A DNA stretch of 64,000 bases from Amphibacillus sediminis NBRC 103570 (GTDB lineage Bacteria > Bacillota > Bacilli > Bacillales > Amphibacillaceae). The DNA lies in contig NZ_BCQW01000019.1 in NCBI RefSeq assembly GCF_001552275.1, positions 1 through 64,000 on the forward strand. Reading direction: 5' to 3'. Made by a program: the position numbers and the translations under genes. Positions 38,513-47,106 of this stretch are shown piece after piece. Position 1 is the first letter of the stretch. Each line of letters begins with the position of its first letter. The notes beneath the pieces were generated by a model. It was given only the letters and a program-made list of their open reading frames with translations, was not told the DNA's origin and did not search any database.

Positions 38513-39352
38513 ATGAAAAAGCTAGCATTTATAGGTTTATTAGCGGTTATTATTGGTGGAATAGGAACATTTATCAATCGTGATAAATTGTTACAGTCTG
38601 AGAATAAAATTAATATTAATCAGGCTTATCAATTTGAAGTCGATCAGTTTTCTTCTTTGCACTTAGATGTAGATGTAGGTCAGATTAATATTCAACCAAA
38701 TACACAGGATCAAATTGATATTAAGTTAACAGGCTATAGCAATACGGATGTCGATCAATTTTTGACCATAAACGAACAAGATGATCAGCTAAGTATTACC
38801 ATTGATCAGGACCACAAGACTTGGACCTCATTTATTCCGATGCTAAAAAATAATCAGTTAACACTTAACATAGCTCTCCCAGAAGGCGTAATCAATGAAA
38901 TTCATGCACAACTTAACGTAGGTTCACTTTATGGTAAAGGATTAACTGTGGATCAATTGGGAGTATTTGTTGATGTTGGTGATGTTACATTTGATGACCT
39001 GGCTGTGACTAATGGGGAGGTAAAAACCAATGTAGGTGGAATTGAATTGGATCGTGTTTCGGGTAACTTGACCTTAAAGGGTGATGTAGCAGATCTCAGG
39101 GTAGCCTTACTCGAGTGGGATGATACGATAGATATGGCTACCAGTGTTGGGAATATTAGACTAACATTACTAGATCAACCTGATGATTATTCATTTACAT
39201 TATCAACAGAGCTTGGTGATGTGGACGTAGAAAATGCATCTGCATCTGAAATAACAGATTCAGTGGTCGGTCAAACCTATATTAGGCATAGTGATGGTCC
39301 GCATATTGAATTGCGCTCAGAGCTAGGGGATATTAAATTAATCGCACGTTAA
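38513..39352 (+). CDS. DUF4097-domain protein, LiaG-like
   Basis: A 279-residue protein with one N-terminal membrane segment (about 4-20) and an extracytoplasmic beta-helix-like DUF4097 domain with repeated GDI/GNI steps (VDVGQINIQ, NVGSLYGKGLT, VDVGDVTFDDL, NVGGIELDRVSGNLT, SVGNIRLTLL, ELGDVDVENAS, ELGDIKLIA). B. subtilis LiaG has the same domain but lies between liaH and liaF. Here the gene is at the operon end. Function unknown; a scaffold at the membrane is plausible. Confidence 0.78.
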   Translation: MKKLAFIGLLAVIIGGIGTFINRDKLLQSENKININQAYQFEVDQFSSLHLDVDVGQINIQPNTQDQIDIKLTGYSNTDVDQFLTINEQDDQLSITIDQDHKTWTSFIPMLKNNQLTLNIALPEGVINEIHAQLNVGSLYGKGLTVDQLGVFVDVGDVTFDDLAVTNGEVKTNVGGIELDRVSGNLTLKGDVADLRVALLEWDDTIDMATSVGNIRLTLLDQPDDYSFTLSTELGDVDVENASASEITDSVVGQTYIRHSDGPHIELRSELGDIKLIAR

Positions 39353-39502
39353 CGCAGTGGATAGGGTCTGATCCCAGCTTGAGATTAAAAGCACCAATAA
39401 AATTTTATAATTAGAGGTTGTATAGTTGGCAAATGGAGACAGCCTTGGATGATCAATTAGCTTTAGCCACGGTCCAGCCTATTACAACATAACCTAGAAT
39501 GA

Positions 39503-39540
39503 AGTAGCCCTCACCAATGGTGAAGGCTATTTGACTATTC
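39503..39540 (+). terminator. possible terminator after the lia operon
   Basis: GTAGCC-TCACC and GGTGA-GGCTAT form a stem with a short loop; the following T-run (TTTGACT) is weak. It lies about 150 bases after the DUF4097 gene. Confidence 0.5.
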
Positions 39541-39606
39541 TCATATTCTAGCTTTTGCCCTGATTCTAACCTGCTAATACTGTCGTTTACAATCGTTCGA
39601 TAGTGG

Positions 39607-39945
39607 TATTTAACTTCATTCAGCAGAAGTCTCCCCTTCTAGAAGTGTTTGAGATAAATGCTTATTAGCAGGGGGTCAACCCCCGCTTGAAGATTTTCAG
39701 CGGAAATTTATTGCAGTGTAGCTGGCCGTAAGACCCCCAGTTATAAGAAATAAGGGAACATGTGAGGTCTAAATGGAGATCCAACAGCCAGTAACGGCGC
39801 GATTGGTTCAACTAACTTCAGTGGGGAGGGAGGAAGTTGACTAAGTTTGCGATGTCGTGTCGCAACGTCTGCGTCGAACCCCCTTTATTGAGCGAAGCTC
39901 GATAAAATCTTGGCACCAAATACGCCAAGATGCATTTGATTGATC
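39607..39945 (+). repeat. repeat family B, split by repeat A6
   Basis: The left part (39607-39706) has ATTTAACTTCATTCAGCAGA, AGGGGGTCAACCCCC and GATTTTCAGCGGAAATTTAT. The right part (39884-39945) resumes with TTTATTGAGCGAAGCTCGAT and AAAATC, and ends ATACGCCAAGATGCATTTG. The A6 element sits between two copies of TTTAT; the uninterrupted B copy at 53803 has a single TTTAT at that point. Confidence 0.8.
39707..39888 (+). repeat. repeat family A, copy A6 (inserted in a B element)
   Basis: Shortened copy (182 bp): the GGGGC...GCCCC hairpin is deleted after TGTAGCTGGC, and the right end stops at AACCCCC before TTTAT, so the terminal GAACGAAGTTTCAC is lost. AAGAAATAAGGGAACATG, CAACAGCCAGTAACGG and GATGTCGTGTCGCAACGTC remain. 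Confidence 0.82.
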
Positions 39946-39974
39946 GGAGAACAGTTAAAACAGATAGCAGTTGA

Positions 39975-40604
39975 CTAATTAGCTGACTCCACTAACGTTC
40001 CTGCACGGGGCACCTTAATTAAGAATGAAATAACATTATCGGTTAGATCAAGCTCTTGAACACTAAAACGGAAGTTACTTTGAATATCAATTTGAGTGAC
40101 CGCTAGATAAAGTTGTTCATTTTCCGAATCGAAATACAGCCAATCGGGTGTCTTTATTTGTTGATTAATATAGTGCAAAATACGATCTCGAGGCAAATTT
40201 AATAGCCCTAAAGACATTTCAGTCTGTTTTAGTATCAGGTCTCCATTTGGTTGAACTTCGGGATCCATTCTTACATTTAAAGGGATAGGAACACCAAAAG
40301 CACGAAAAGAACCAAATAAGTGAACATCTTCATCAATCCGGACTGAAAACTCTGCATTATCTGCCTGCAAAACCTGATCTAAATAATCATTGATTAATTC
40401 ATTTAAATCTTTTTTGGTGGCCTCCACGCGGAATTCAGCACCCGGCTCATCATCAATATACTGTGGCGCTGGCAGCGTGTCTGAGATAGGTGAAGAAGAA
40501 AAAATTAAAAAAATAAAAATTGAAATGACAATGATATTTAGACTAAACAGGATAAGAAAATAAAGTTGCCAATCTCGGTTTTTTTTGTTTTTGTTTGGTT
40601 CCAT
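39975..40604 (-). CDS. ypmS: YpmS-family membrane protein
   Basis: A 209-residue protein of the YpmS family (DUF2140): a basic N-terminus (NKNKKNRD), one membrane segment at about 13-36, and an extracytoplasmic domain with the ATKKDLNELINDYL opening and FGVPIPLNVRMDPEVQPNGD, EMSLGLLNLPRDRILHYI and VQELDLTDNVISFLIKVP. Function is unknown. It follows the GDSL hydrolase (YpmR-like) on the same strand with 38 bases between, as in B. subtilis. GAGG lies close ahead of the ATG. Confidence 0.88.
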   Translation of the reverse strand: MEPNKNKKNRDWQLYFLILFSLNIIVISIFIFLIFSSSPISDTLPAPQYIDDEPGAEFRVEATKKDLNELINDYLDQVLQADNAEFSVRIDEDVHLFGSFRAFGVPIPLNVRMDPEVQPNGDLILKQTEMSLGLLNLPRDRILHYINQQIKTPDWLYFDSENEQLYLAVTQIDIQSNFRFSVQELDLTDNVISFLIKVPRAGTLVESAN

Positions 40605-40642
40605 CTTCCTCTATCACCCTTTGTCACTTCGCATAGTCCTCG

Positions 40643-41578
40643 TTACTCCATCGATATATTTCCATCCTGTAGTTCACGTTCCGTAGCAATTTGTTCTAGC
40701 ATTGGCGTAATATCGTTTAAGACACGTAAGCCAATTAAAGCATAGCCTGTTGTATTTGGGTGGAAATTGTCATCAGCTAAAAGATTGACCTGGTCAATTC
40801 GAAAGAGATCATCTATGGCAATAAAATGACCATTTGGATAGTTTTCTGATACACTTTGACTAACCTCATTCCAACTAACTAAAATCGTATCCAAAGCTTG
40901 TATTTCCTCAAAGATGCCTTCAAATGGATTATAAAAGCCAATTAAATAGATTTCGGCGTCAGGATTATAGCTAAAAATGGAATCATATATTTCCTCTAAG
41001 CGTGTCCGATAGTCATCGAGTTCTTCTGTAAACGCCGCTTCATTAAGATCAAGGATATTTTCCCGAGCTATCCGCATAATATCATTCGCGCCGATTGTGA
41101 TTAAGACTAAGTCTGCTTTAGCAATCGAACGTTGTAGTGCATGATCCTCCTCTAAGCGAGTTAGCAACTGGTCTGTTCGATTACCTCGTTTACCAAAATT
41201 ATCGATCTTAACACGATAGCCAAGTGCGTTCAAACGGCGATTAAGTACCCCAAGATAACCATCATTATTGGTTTCATCGCCTACACCTTGTGTCAAGGAA
41301 TCACCAACTGCTGTTATGGCATAATCTGTTCTAGTAAAAATACTTAAGGTTTGTTCAACTGCATCCTTTAAATTTAAGGAAATATCATTGGTTGTGCTCT
41401 GAACTTCTTGATCCATATCTTCGACCTGTTCAATTACAGCTTCAAGATTATTTTCATTAGGTTCAACTACTGTTGTTTGATTAATGGGAACCGGTCTGAA
41501 CGTTAAAAAAAGTAAAGTACCGGCGATAACAAATGTTGTCAAAATAATGATGATTTTTCGTTTTCTGCCTCGTGTCAT
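40643..41578 (-). CDS. ypmR: SGNH/GDSL hydrolase (YpmR-like), membrane-anchored
   Basis: A 311-residue secreted or membrane-bound hydrolase. Residues about 7-24 form a membrane segment after RGRKRK. The SGNH blocks are visible: block I AVGDSLTQGVG (Ser nucleophile), Gly in the GKRGNRTDQL region, block III GANDIMR (Asn) and block V DDNFHPNTTGYALIG (Asp and His). It may act as an esterase on a wall or lipid substrate. ATG 41578 lies ten bases after GGATGG; the longer frame to 41596 has no site. Forms an operon with ypmS. Confidence 0.87.
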   Translation of the reverse strand: MTRGRKRKIIIILTTFVIAGTLLFLTFRPVPINQTTVVEPNENNLEAVIEQVEDMDQEVQSTTNDISLNLKDAVEQTLSIFTRTDYAITAVGDSLTQGVGDETNNDGYLGVLNRRLNALGYRVKIDNFGKRGNRTDQLLTRLEEDHALQRSIAKADLVLITIGANDIMRIARENILDLNEAAFTEELDDYRTRLEEIYDSIFSYNPDAEIYLIGFYNPFEGIFEEIQALDTILVSWNEVSQSVSENYPNGHFIAIDDLFRIDQVNLLADDNFHPNTTGYALIGLRVLNDITPMLEQIATERELQDGNISME

Positions 41579-41615
41579 ATGATGACATCCATCCATTTCG
41601 AATTAGATTTGATTG

Positions 41616-41840
41616 TTTATCGCAGTGTAACTGTCTGGGGCTGCGATTACTCGCACCATCGAAGGGCTTTTGTAAGACTCCCGCTAGGGAAGACGTCTTG
41701 TCTAAAAGGATCCAACTAGCCAGTTACTAACGTTCAGTGGGGGAGAGAGGAAGTTGACTAAGTTCGCGACGTCATGGCGCAACGTTTGCACGAGCACCTC
41801 TCTATGCGTCGAACCCCCACTGAACGAAGTTTCACTTTAT
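41616..41840 (+). repeat. repeat family A, copy A7
   Basis: Copy of 225 bp between the divergent ypmR and Hsp20 genes. TTTATCGCAGTGTAACTG and the GGGGCTGCGATTACTCGCAC hairpin are present, the AAGAAATAAG section is deleted, and CGTTCAGTGGGGG pairs with CCCCCACTGAACG. Confidence 0.87.
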
Positions 41841-41924
41841 ATATATTCCCTTTTTAGCAAAATTAAAACAAGGTTGTGCTCCCCATTATAAGTCAAAAGG
41901 ACTTAAGCTAACAACCTAAAAGGT

Positions 41925-41980
41925 TTTAACTTCAGTCAGCAAAACTTTCCTACCTCTATAAGTAGTGAGATCGTTATATT
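41925..41980 (+). repeat. repeat family B, left fragment
   Basis: GGTTTTAACTTCAGTCAGCA and CTACCTCTATAAGTAGTGAG resemble the left end of family B; the right part is missing. The remaining gap to 42103 holds no repeat I can identify. Confidence 0.45.
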
Positions 41981-42103
41981 TAGCGAGAAACGATACAATA
42001 GCCAAATAATATGCAAGCTATGATTTAATGACGCTTTGACAACCGCTACTCACACTTTTTTGGATATCTTGCATAAACTATACTTAGGATAGGAGGGGGA
42101 AAA

Positions 42104-42550
42104 ATGCCGGACCAATATCATGATTTATTATCTTTAGGTCGAGAGTGGTTGAAAAAGATGGATCATCTATTTCAAGGGTATCCACAGGATAGTTTACTTG
42201 CTTCAATCGATCAGTTTTTTCAACAAAGTCGTATTCCGACGCATGTTCACCAAACTGATCAGGATTGGGAGGCGACTTTTCAAATCCCTGGTATAAAAAA
42301 AGATCGAGTTAAGGTTATAACAGAACAAGATCGACTTATTGTTCGCATAGCAGATGATCGACAGCAAGAAGTTAAAGATGAACAGGCTCAAACCTATCAC
42401 TATCATCATTTTAGTCAGGAACGTGAGCGTGTCGTTATGATTCCAAGCACAGTCATACCATCAACCTTGACTGCATCATTTGAACAGGGACTGCTAAGAG
42501 TAAAGGGAAGGAAACGTGTTACTAAGCAACGAAAGCTATCGATTGACTAG
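42104..42550 (+). CDS. Hsp20/alpha-crystallin family protein
   Basis: A 148-residue small heat-shock-like protein. Residues about 48-148 fit the alpha-crystallin domain: WEATFQIPGIKKDRVKVITE, LIVRIADDR, HYHHFSQERERVVMIPSTVI, ASFEQGLLRVKGRK. The N-terminal helical part is short, like the YocM/CotM-type proteins of Bacillus; a role in stress or spore-coat assembly is possible. AGGAGGGGG precedes the ATG. Its stop overlaps the stop of the convergent NusG-domain gene by four bases. Confidence 0.8.
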   Translation: MPDQYHDLLSLGREWLKKMDHLFQGYPQDSLLASIDQFFQQSRIPTHVHQTDQDWEATFQIPGIKKDRVKVITEQDRLIVRIADDRQQEVKDEQAQTYHYHHFSQERERVVMIPSTVIPSTLTASFEQGLLRVKGRKRVTKQRKLSID

Positions 42551-42963
42551 TAAATGACATCATCGTCATAGTTACTACCACTACCCTTTATTTCAATAAT
42601 AAGTCGGTGAGGGAGACAGATACTTGTCTGACCAGGTCGACTAATCCAGCTCGTTTTTACTGCAATTTGATCTGGACTATTATCCTCCTTCACCCGTATT
42701 CGTGTACCATCAACCTCTATGATGTTATATTGACCTTCGTTAGGATAGTATGTGATTTCCTGATGTGGTGTATCTTCAGATAGGACAAACTCATCGACTA
42801 CCTCTCCATTAATGCTAACTACTGCTACTAATTGCTGGTCGTTATTTAGAGCTTGAGCATGGTAATTAGTAAAAATTAGAATGGGTAAAAATGATAATAA
42901 GATTAATAATAGGATAACTATAATATCTAAGGGCTTTAGCTGTTGTTTTAAAGCTGACCACAT
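42547..42963 (-). CDS. NusG domain II-containing membrane protein
   Basis: A 138-residue protein with one membrane segment (about 12-33, PLDIIVILLLILLSFLPILIF) and an extracytoplasmic NusG domain II (VAVVSINGEVVDEFVL, YYPNEGQYNIIEVDGTRIRV, ISRPGQTSICLPHRLIIEIKG). Such proteins are common in Firmicutes and often lie near electron-transport or thiamine-related genes; no role is established. ATG 42963 follows AAAGGAG by nine bases; the longer frame upstream to 43218 is not credible. Confidence 0.82.
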   Translation of the reverse strand: MWSALKQQLKPLDIIVILLLILLSFLPILIFTNYHAQALNNDQQLVAVVSINGEVVDEFVLSEDTPHQEITYYPNEGQYNIIEVDGTRIRVKEDNSPDQIAVKTSWISRPGQTSICLPHRLIIEIKGSGSNYDDDVIY

Positions 42964-43273
42964 GGTTGAATGCTCCTTTAGTTCGGCATAATAAGTAAGT
43001 ACTCTAAGGGTAAGAAAATGTCGACCTTTTGTCAATCTTTCATCTCTAAGGCTGATTCGTGTTGCATAAAATAGGAGGGAGAAATCAAATGGAAAAATAA
43101 CACCAATATTTCTGAGATTGTTAAGCAAATGACGTGACATTTTTTCAAAAGTTGTATACAATGCTGTTTCTATCTCTAAGGCTATATAATAGAAATATTT
43201 AGGTGTTATTAATAACATGATTCCTTATTTTATGCTATATTGTCTTTAGGGTGTTCGAAGGAGGAGAATAAGC

Positions 43274-44716
43274 TTGGATATTATGGCAATCATTGTCGGT
43301 CTTATTTTTATTTTAAACATTGCACTAGCCTTTGCCATTGTTTTTCTCGAACGCAAAAATCCTACCTCAACCTGGGCATGGTTGCTCGTCTTAACCTTTG
43401 TTCCTTTAGGGGGCTTTTTACTCTATTTAATCTTTGGGCGTAAATTAAGTCGGAGAAGGCTCTTTATCTGGGATAATAAAAGCCGATTAGGGGTAAAAAA
43501 GGCAGTAGAGAATCAACTTCAACTTTTGGACGAGGGCAGCTTTCCAATCCCTAAACACTATGAGGCACATCAGGATTTATTCTATTTACATCTTCGTAAT
43601 AATGATGCAATCTTAACGCAAAGCAATGAAGTAGACATCTTTAACGATGGTAATGCTAAATTTGAGGCTTTACTATCTGACATTGCTTCTGCTCAATATC
43701 ATATTCATATTCTTTATTACATTGTACGAGATGATGAATTAGGGAAGCGCATTGCAGATGCGTTAATTGAAAGGGCTCAAGCTGGTGTATCCGTCCGCTT
43801 TCTATATGACGATATGGGTTCGCGGCGTTTAAGTCGACAATTTCTACGACGTTTAAAAGAGGCGGGTGTTATCATAGCATCTTTCTTTCCATCATTAATC
43901 CCAAAAATCAATTTTAAAATTAATTATCGCAATCATAGAAAACTAGCTATTATTGATGGTAAGATTGGCTATATCGGCGGTTTTAATATCGGTGATGAGT
44001 ATTTGGGTAAGAAACAACGCTTTGGCTACTGGAGAGATACTCATTTGCGTATTACTGGTGAATCAGTACGGAACATGCAAACACGCTTTATTTTGGATTG
44101 GAATCAAGCTTCAAAGCATCATATTTTACAGTATGAACCAACCTATTATCAGGCGATTCCTGCAGGGGATGTTGGGGTGCAAATTGTTTCGTCTGGTCCT
44201 GATTCCGAATGGGAGCAGGTTAAGTATGGGTACATAAAAATGATTATGGAAGCAGAGAAATACGTCTACATCCAAACCCCTTACTTTATTCCAGATGAGA
44301 GCTTAGCCGATGCTGTTCGCATTGCTGCATTAGCTGGAATTGATGTTCGAATCATGATCCCTAATAAGCCGGATCATCCGTTTGTATATTGGGCTACTTA
44401 TTCGTATCTTGGTGAAATGCTTGAGGCGGGTGCCAAGGTGTATATTTATCAAAATGGTTTTCTTCATGCCAAAACGATTATGGTCGATGATAAACTTGCT
44501 TCGGTCGGTACTGCGAATATTGATGTGAGAAGCTTCAGGCTAAATTTTGAAGTCAATGCATTCCTGTACAGTGAGGAAGTAACAAAACGGTTACTGGAAG
44601 ATTTTGAAACCGATATGAATCAATCCAGTCTCCTAACCTATGAGGCTTATATCAAAAGATCGACTTGGATTAAGGTAAAGGAGTCTGTTGCTCGGTTAAT
44701 TTCACCAATTTTGTAA
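43274..44716 (+). CDS. cls: cardiolipin synthase
   Basis: Joins two phosphatidylglycerols to make cardiolipin in the membrane. A 480-residue protein with two N-terminal membrane segments (3-22 and 33-52) and two phospholipase-D HKD motifs: His221 in HRKLAIIDGKIGYIGGFN and His398 in HAKTIMVDDKLASVGTAN. The TTG start at 43274 is seven bases after GGAGGAG; the in-frame ATG at 43283 is too distant. Monocistronic with a strong terminator. B. subtilis has several such genes; which this corresponds to is not clear. Confidence 0.94.
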   Translation: MDIMAIIVGLIFILNIALAFAIVFLERKNPTSTWAWLLVLTFVPLGGFLLYLIFGRKLSRRRLFIWDNKSRLGVKKAVENQLQLLDEGSFPIPKHYEAHQDLFYLHLRNNDAILTQSNEVDIFNDGNAKFEALLSDIASAQYHIHILYYIVRDDELGKRIADALIERAQAGVSVRFLYDDMGSRRLSRQFLRRLKEAGVIIASFFPSLIPKINFKINYRNHRKLAIIDGKIGYIGGFNIGDEYLGKKQRFGYWRDTHLRITGESVRNMQTRFILDWNQASKHHILQYEPTYYQAIPAGDVGVQIVSSGPDSEWEQVKYGYIKMIMEAEKYVYIQTPYFIPDESLADAVRIAALAGIDVRIMIPNKPDHPFVYWATYSYLGEMLEAGAKVYIYQNGFLHAKTIMVDDKLASVGTANIDVRSFRLNFEVNAFLYSEEVTKRLLEDFETDMNQSSLLTYEAYIKRSTWIKVKESVARLISPIL

Positions 44717-44764
44717 CAATCTGTTTAGTTTTTTAACCTCATTCAACAGAAGTCTCCTACTTTT

Positions 44765-44815
44765 AAAAGACTGACGTTAACTGCTGTAGATCAGCATGTG
44801 TTACGTCAGTCTTTT
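44765..44815 (+). terminator. bidirectional terminator after cls
   Basis: AAAAGACTGACGT and ACGTCAGTCTTTT form a perfect 13-bp outer stem with an inner CTGC/GCAG-like hairpin. A B-like left fragment (TTAACCTCATTCAACAGAAG) lies just before it at 44730. Confidence 0.82.
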
Positions 44816-44857
44816 GCATGTGTGATTGTGCTTTCTAATTGATTCATTGGAAATTTA

Positions 44858-44973
44858 TTTTATCACAGTGTAACTGTCTGGGGCTGCGATTACTCGCCCC
44901 ATCGAATGGCTTTTGTAAGACTCTCACTGCTAAAAGGCAAGATGATGTCTATTTGACCTCGGTTCAGTGGAGT
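44858..44973 (+). repeat. repeat family A, copy A8 (truncated)
   Basis: Keeps TATCACAGTGTAACTG, the GGGGC...GCCCC hairpin, CATCGAATGGCTTTTGTAAG and a remnant GGTTCAGTGGAG; the right half is lost and a B element follows directly. The left flank GGAAATTTAT also looks B-derived. Confidence 0.78.
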
Positions 44974-45092
44974 ACAAACGCGATCGAATCAAGTTAAAGC
45001 CTCCATGGCGGATGCCACCGATTTGCAGAGTAAATTTATCAAGCAAAGCTCCTAACAACTGAATACAAATACGCCAAGGCGAATGTGGTTAA
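44974..45092 (+). repeat. repeat family B, partial copy
   Basis: Shows GAATCAAGTTAAAGCCTCC, GGCGGATGCCACCGATTTGC, AAATTTATCAAGCAAAGCTC and the end ATACGCCAAGGCGAATGTG. It directly follows truncated A8 and ends beside the promoter region of the ABC-F gene. Confidence 0.65.
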
Positions 45093-45153
45093 TTGATAGT
45101 TGCGTTACTTTTTTGTAACGAGTAGAATGGGTTTGAGAATGAAGGTGAATCAA

Positions 45154-47022
45154 ATGGAAATTATGTCAGTGACGTCATTAACCAAAGCATATGGAGATAA
45201 GGTGTTGTTTAATCAGCTCACTTTTTCTATTGAACGGCAAGAACGAATAGGATTAGTAGGTGTGAATGGCACCGGTAAATCAACTTTTTTGAAAATTTTA
45301 GCTAAACGTGAGGAGCCTGATCAAGGAACGATTCATCACGCTAAAGACTTTACCGTTTCTTACTTGGCACAGGACCCTGAGCTAGACCCAGATCATACCA
45401 TTTTAGATGAAGTCTTTACAGGTGAGAGCTCAGTTATGAGGGCTATCCATCAATATGAATCGGCCTTATTCCAATTAACCGAACGTGCTGATGATGAGCA
45501 TACTCAGGAAGTATTTACACGTGCGCAGGAGCAGATGGATCAGTTAGAGGCCTGGGATGTTAATACCATGGTAAAAACGATGTTAACAAAGCTTGGAATT
45601 GACCGAGTTGAGCAAAAGATTGCTTGGTTATCCGGTGGGCAAAAAAAACGAGTCGCATTAGCCAAAGCTTTAATTCAACCCGCCGATTTATTAATTTTAG
45701 ATGAACCAACGAACCACTTGGATCATAGTAGTATCGAATGGTTAGAGAAGTTTCTTCCAACCTATCAAGGGACCGTTTTATTGGTTACTCATGATCGTTA
45801 TTTTCTAAATCGTGTAACCAATTGTATTTATGAGCTGGATCATGGTCAGCTTTATCGGTATAGCGGTAACTATCAGACTTATCTTGAACAAAAGGCTGAG
45901 CGCCTACGTTTAGCAAAACAAGATCAACAGAAGCATGCTAATACATTAAAACGAGAAATGGCCTGGCTAAGACGTGGAGCAAAGGCAAGATCAACTAAAC
46001 AAAAAGCGAGGATCGAACGAATTGAAGGGATGAAACAACAAACCTTTAACAAAGAAGGGGAGCAACTAGAAATAAGCGTTGGGAGCTCAAGGCTTGGTAA
46101 ACAAGTGATCGAACTGAATCATATAGTAAAAAGCCTTGGTGATCAAATCGATTTTCAACCGTTTAGCTTTTTAATTAAACCAGGTGATCGAATTGGCATT
46201 ATTGGAGAAAACGGCTCAGGTAAAACGACTTTACTTAATATGATTGCAGGTCAGATCTCTCCAGATCAAGGTGAGATTAAAGTTGGCTCTACCGTAAGAT
46301 TTGGTTATTATCAACAAAATCATCAGGAGATGGATCAGGATTTGCGGATTATTGAGTATATAAGAGAAACAGCTGAGCTGATTTATACGCCGAGCGGAGA
46401 ATCGATTACAGCAGAACAAATGCTGGAACGTTTCTTGTTTCCCCGTGCTCAGCAGTGGACTTTTATCAGGCGGCTTTCTGGAGGAGAGAAACGTCGGCTA
46501 TACTTGCTCAAGGTATTAATGTCACAGCCGAACGTGTTATTACTTGATGAGCCAACCAATGATCTCGATACACAAACCTTAGCCATATTAGAAGATTATC
46601 TTGATGCATTCCCAGGTGTAGTCATTACTGTTTCCCATGATCGATTTTTCTTAGACCGAGTTGTCGATCAACTTATTTATTTAACACACTCAGAGATTAA
46701 AACGTTTTACGGTAATTATAGTGAATTTTTGTCTAGTCATGCTAGAGAGGAAAAGCAAGTTAATGAACAGAAAAAAAGCGTAGCAAAACCTAAACCAAAA
46801 CGGAAAAAGCTGTCTTACCATGAACAAAAGGAATGGGAAACGATTGAAGATGTCATTGGTGAGTTAGAAACGGCTATTGAAGTGGAAAAGCAGTCAATCA
46901 TTCAAGCGGGTGCAGATGCCGATCGCGTCCAAGAGCATTATCAACAACAGTTGAAGCTCGAGTCTGAGCTTAATCAAAAGCTTGAACGATGGGAGGAGCT
47001 ATCGCTAAGAATGGAAGAATAG
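45154..47022 (+). CDS. ABC-F family ATPase (YfmR/Uup-like)
   Basis: A 622-residue soluble protein with tandem ATPase domains. Domain 1 has GVNGTGKST, LSGGQKKRVALAKAL and [12 protein letters not shown]; domain 2 has GENGSGKTT, LSGGEKRRLYLLKVL and [12 protein letters not shown] linker with the KQDQQKHANTLKREMAWLRRG coil separates them, and a C-terminal coiled coil (about 535-622) carries KPKRKKLSYHEQKEWE. This layout matches Uup/YfmR, which acts at the ribosome and, in B. subtilis, overlaps EF-P in resolving stalled translation. ATG 45154 is six bases after AAGGTG; upstream in-frame starts lack a site. Confidence 0.92.
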   Translation: MEIMSVTSLTKAYGDKVLFNQLTFSIERQERIGLVGVNGTGKSTFLKILAKREEPDQGTIHHAKDFTVSYLAQDPELDPDHTILDEVFTGESSVMRAIHQYESALFQLTERADDEHTQEVFTRAQEQMDQLEAWDVNTMVKTMLTKLGIDRVEQKIAWLSGGQKKRVALAKALIQPADLLILDEPTNHLDHSSIEWLEKFLPTYQGTVLLVTHDRYFLNRVTNCIYELDHGQLYRYSGNYQTYLEQKAERLRLAKQDQQKHANTLKREMAWLRRGAKARSTKQKARIERIEGMKQQTFNKEGEQLEISVGSSRLGKQVIELNHIVKSLGDQIDFQPFSFLIKPGDRIGIIGENGSGKTTLLNMIAGQISPDQGEIKVGSTVRFGYYQQNHQEMDQDLRIIEYIRETAELIYTPSGESITAEQMLERFLFPRAQQWTFIRRLSGGEKRRLYLLKVLMSQPNVLLLDEPTNDLDTQTLAILEDYLDAFPGVVITVSHDRFFLDRVVDQLIYLTHSEIKTFYGNYSEFLSSHAREEKQVNEQKKSVAKPKPKRKKLSYHEQKEWETIEDVIGELETAIEVEKQSIIQAGADADRVQEHYQQQLKLESELNQKLERWEELSLRMEE

Positions 47023-47106
47023 CAACGATATTTTTAATTCTTTCATAAGATGAAATAAAGTATGTATAATAGAAATGGAAATTATATTAAATATGGAGGA
47101 ATCGAG

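Noticed and set aside
42964-43218. N-terminal extension of the NusG domain II protein
   Set aside because: The extension is not protein-like, and a proper ribosome site stands before ATG 42963.
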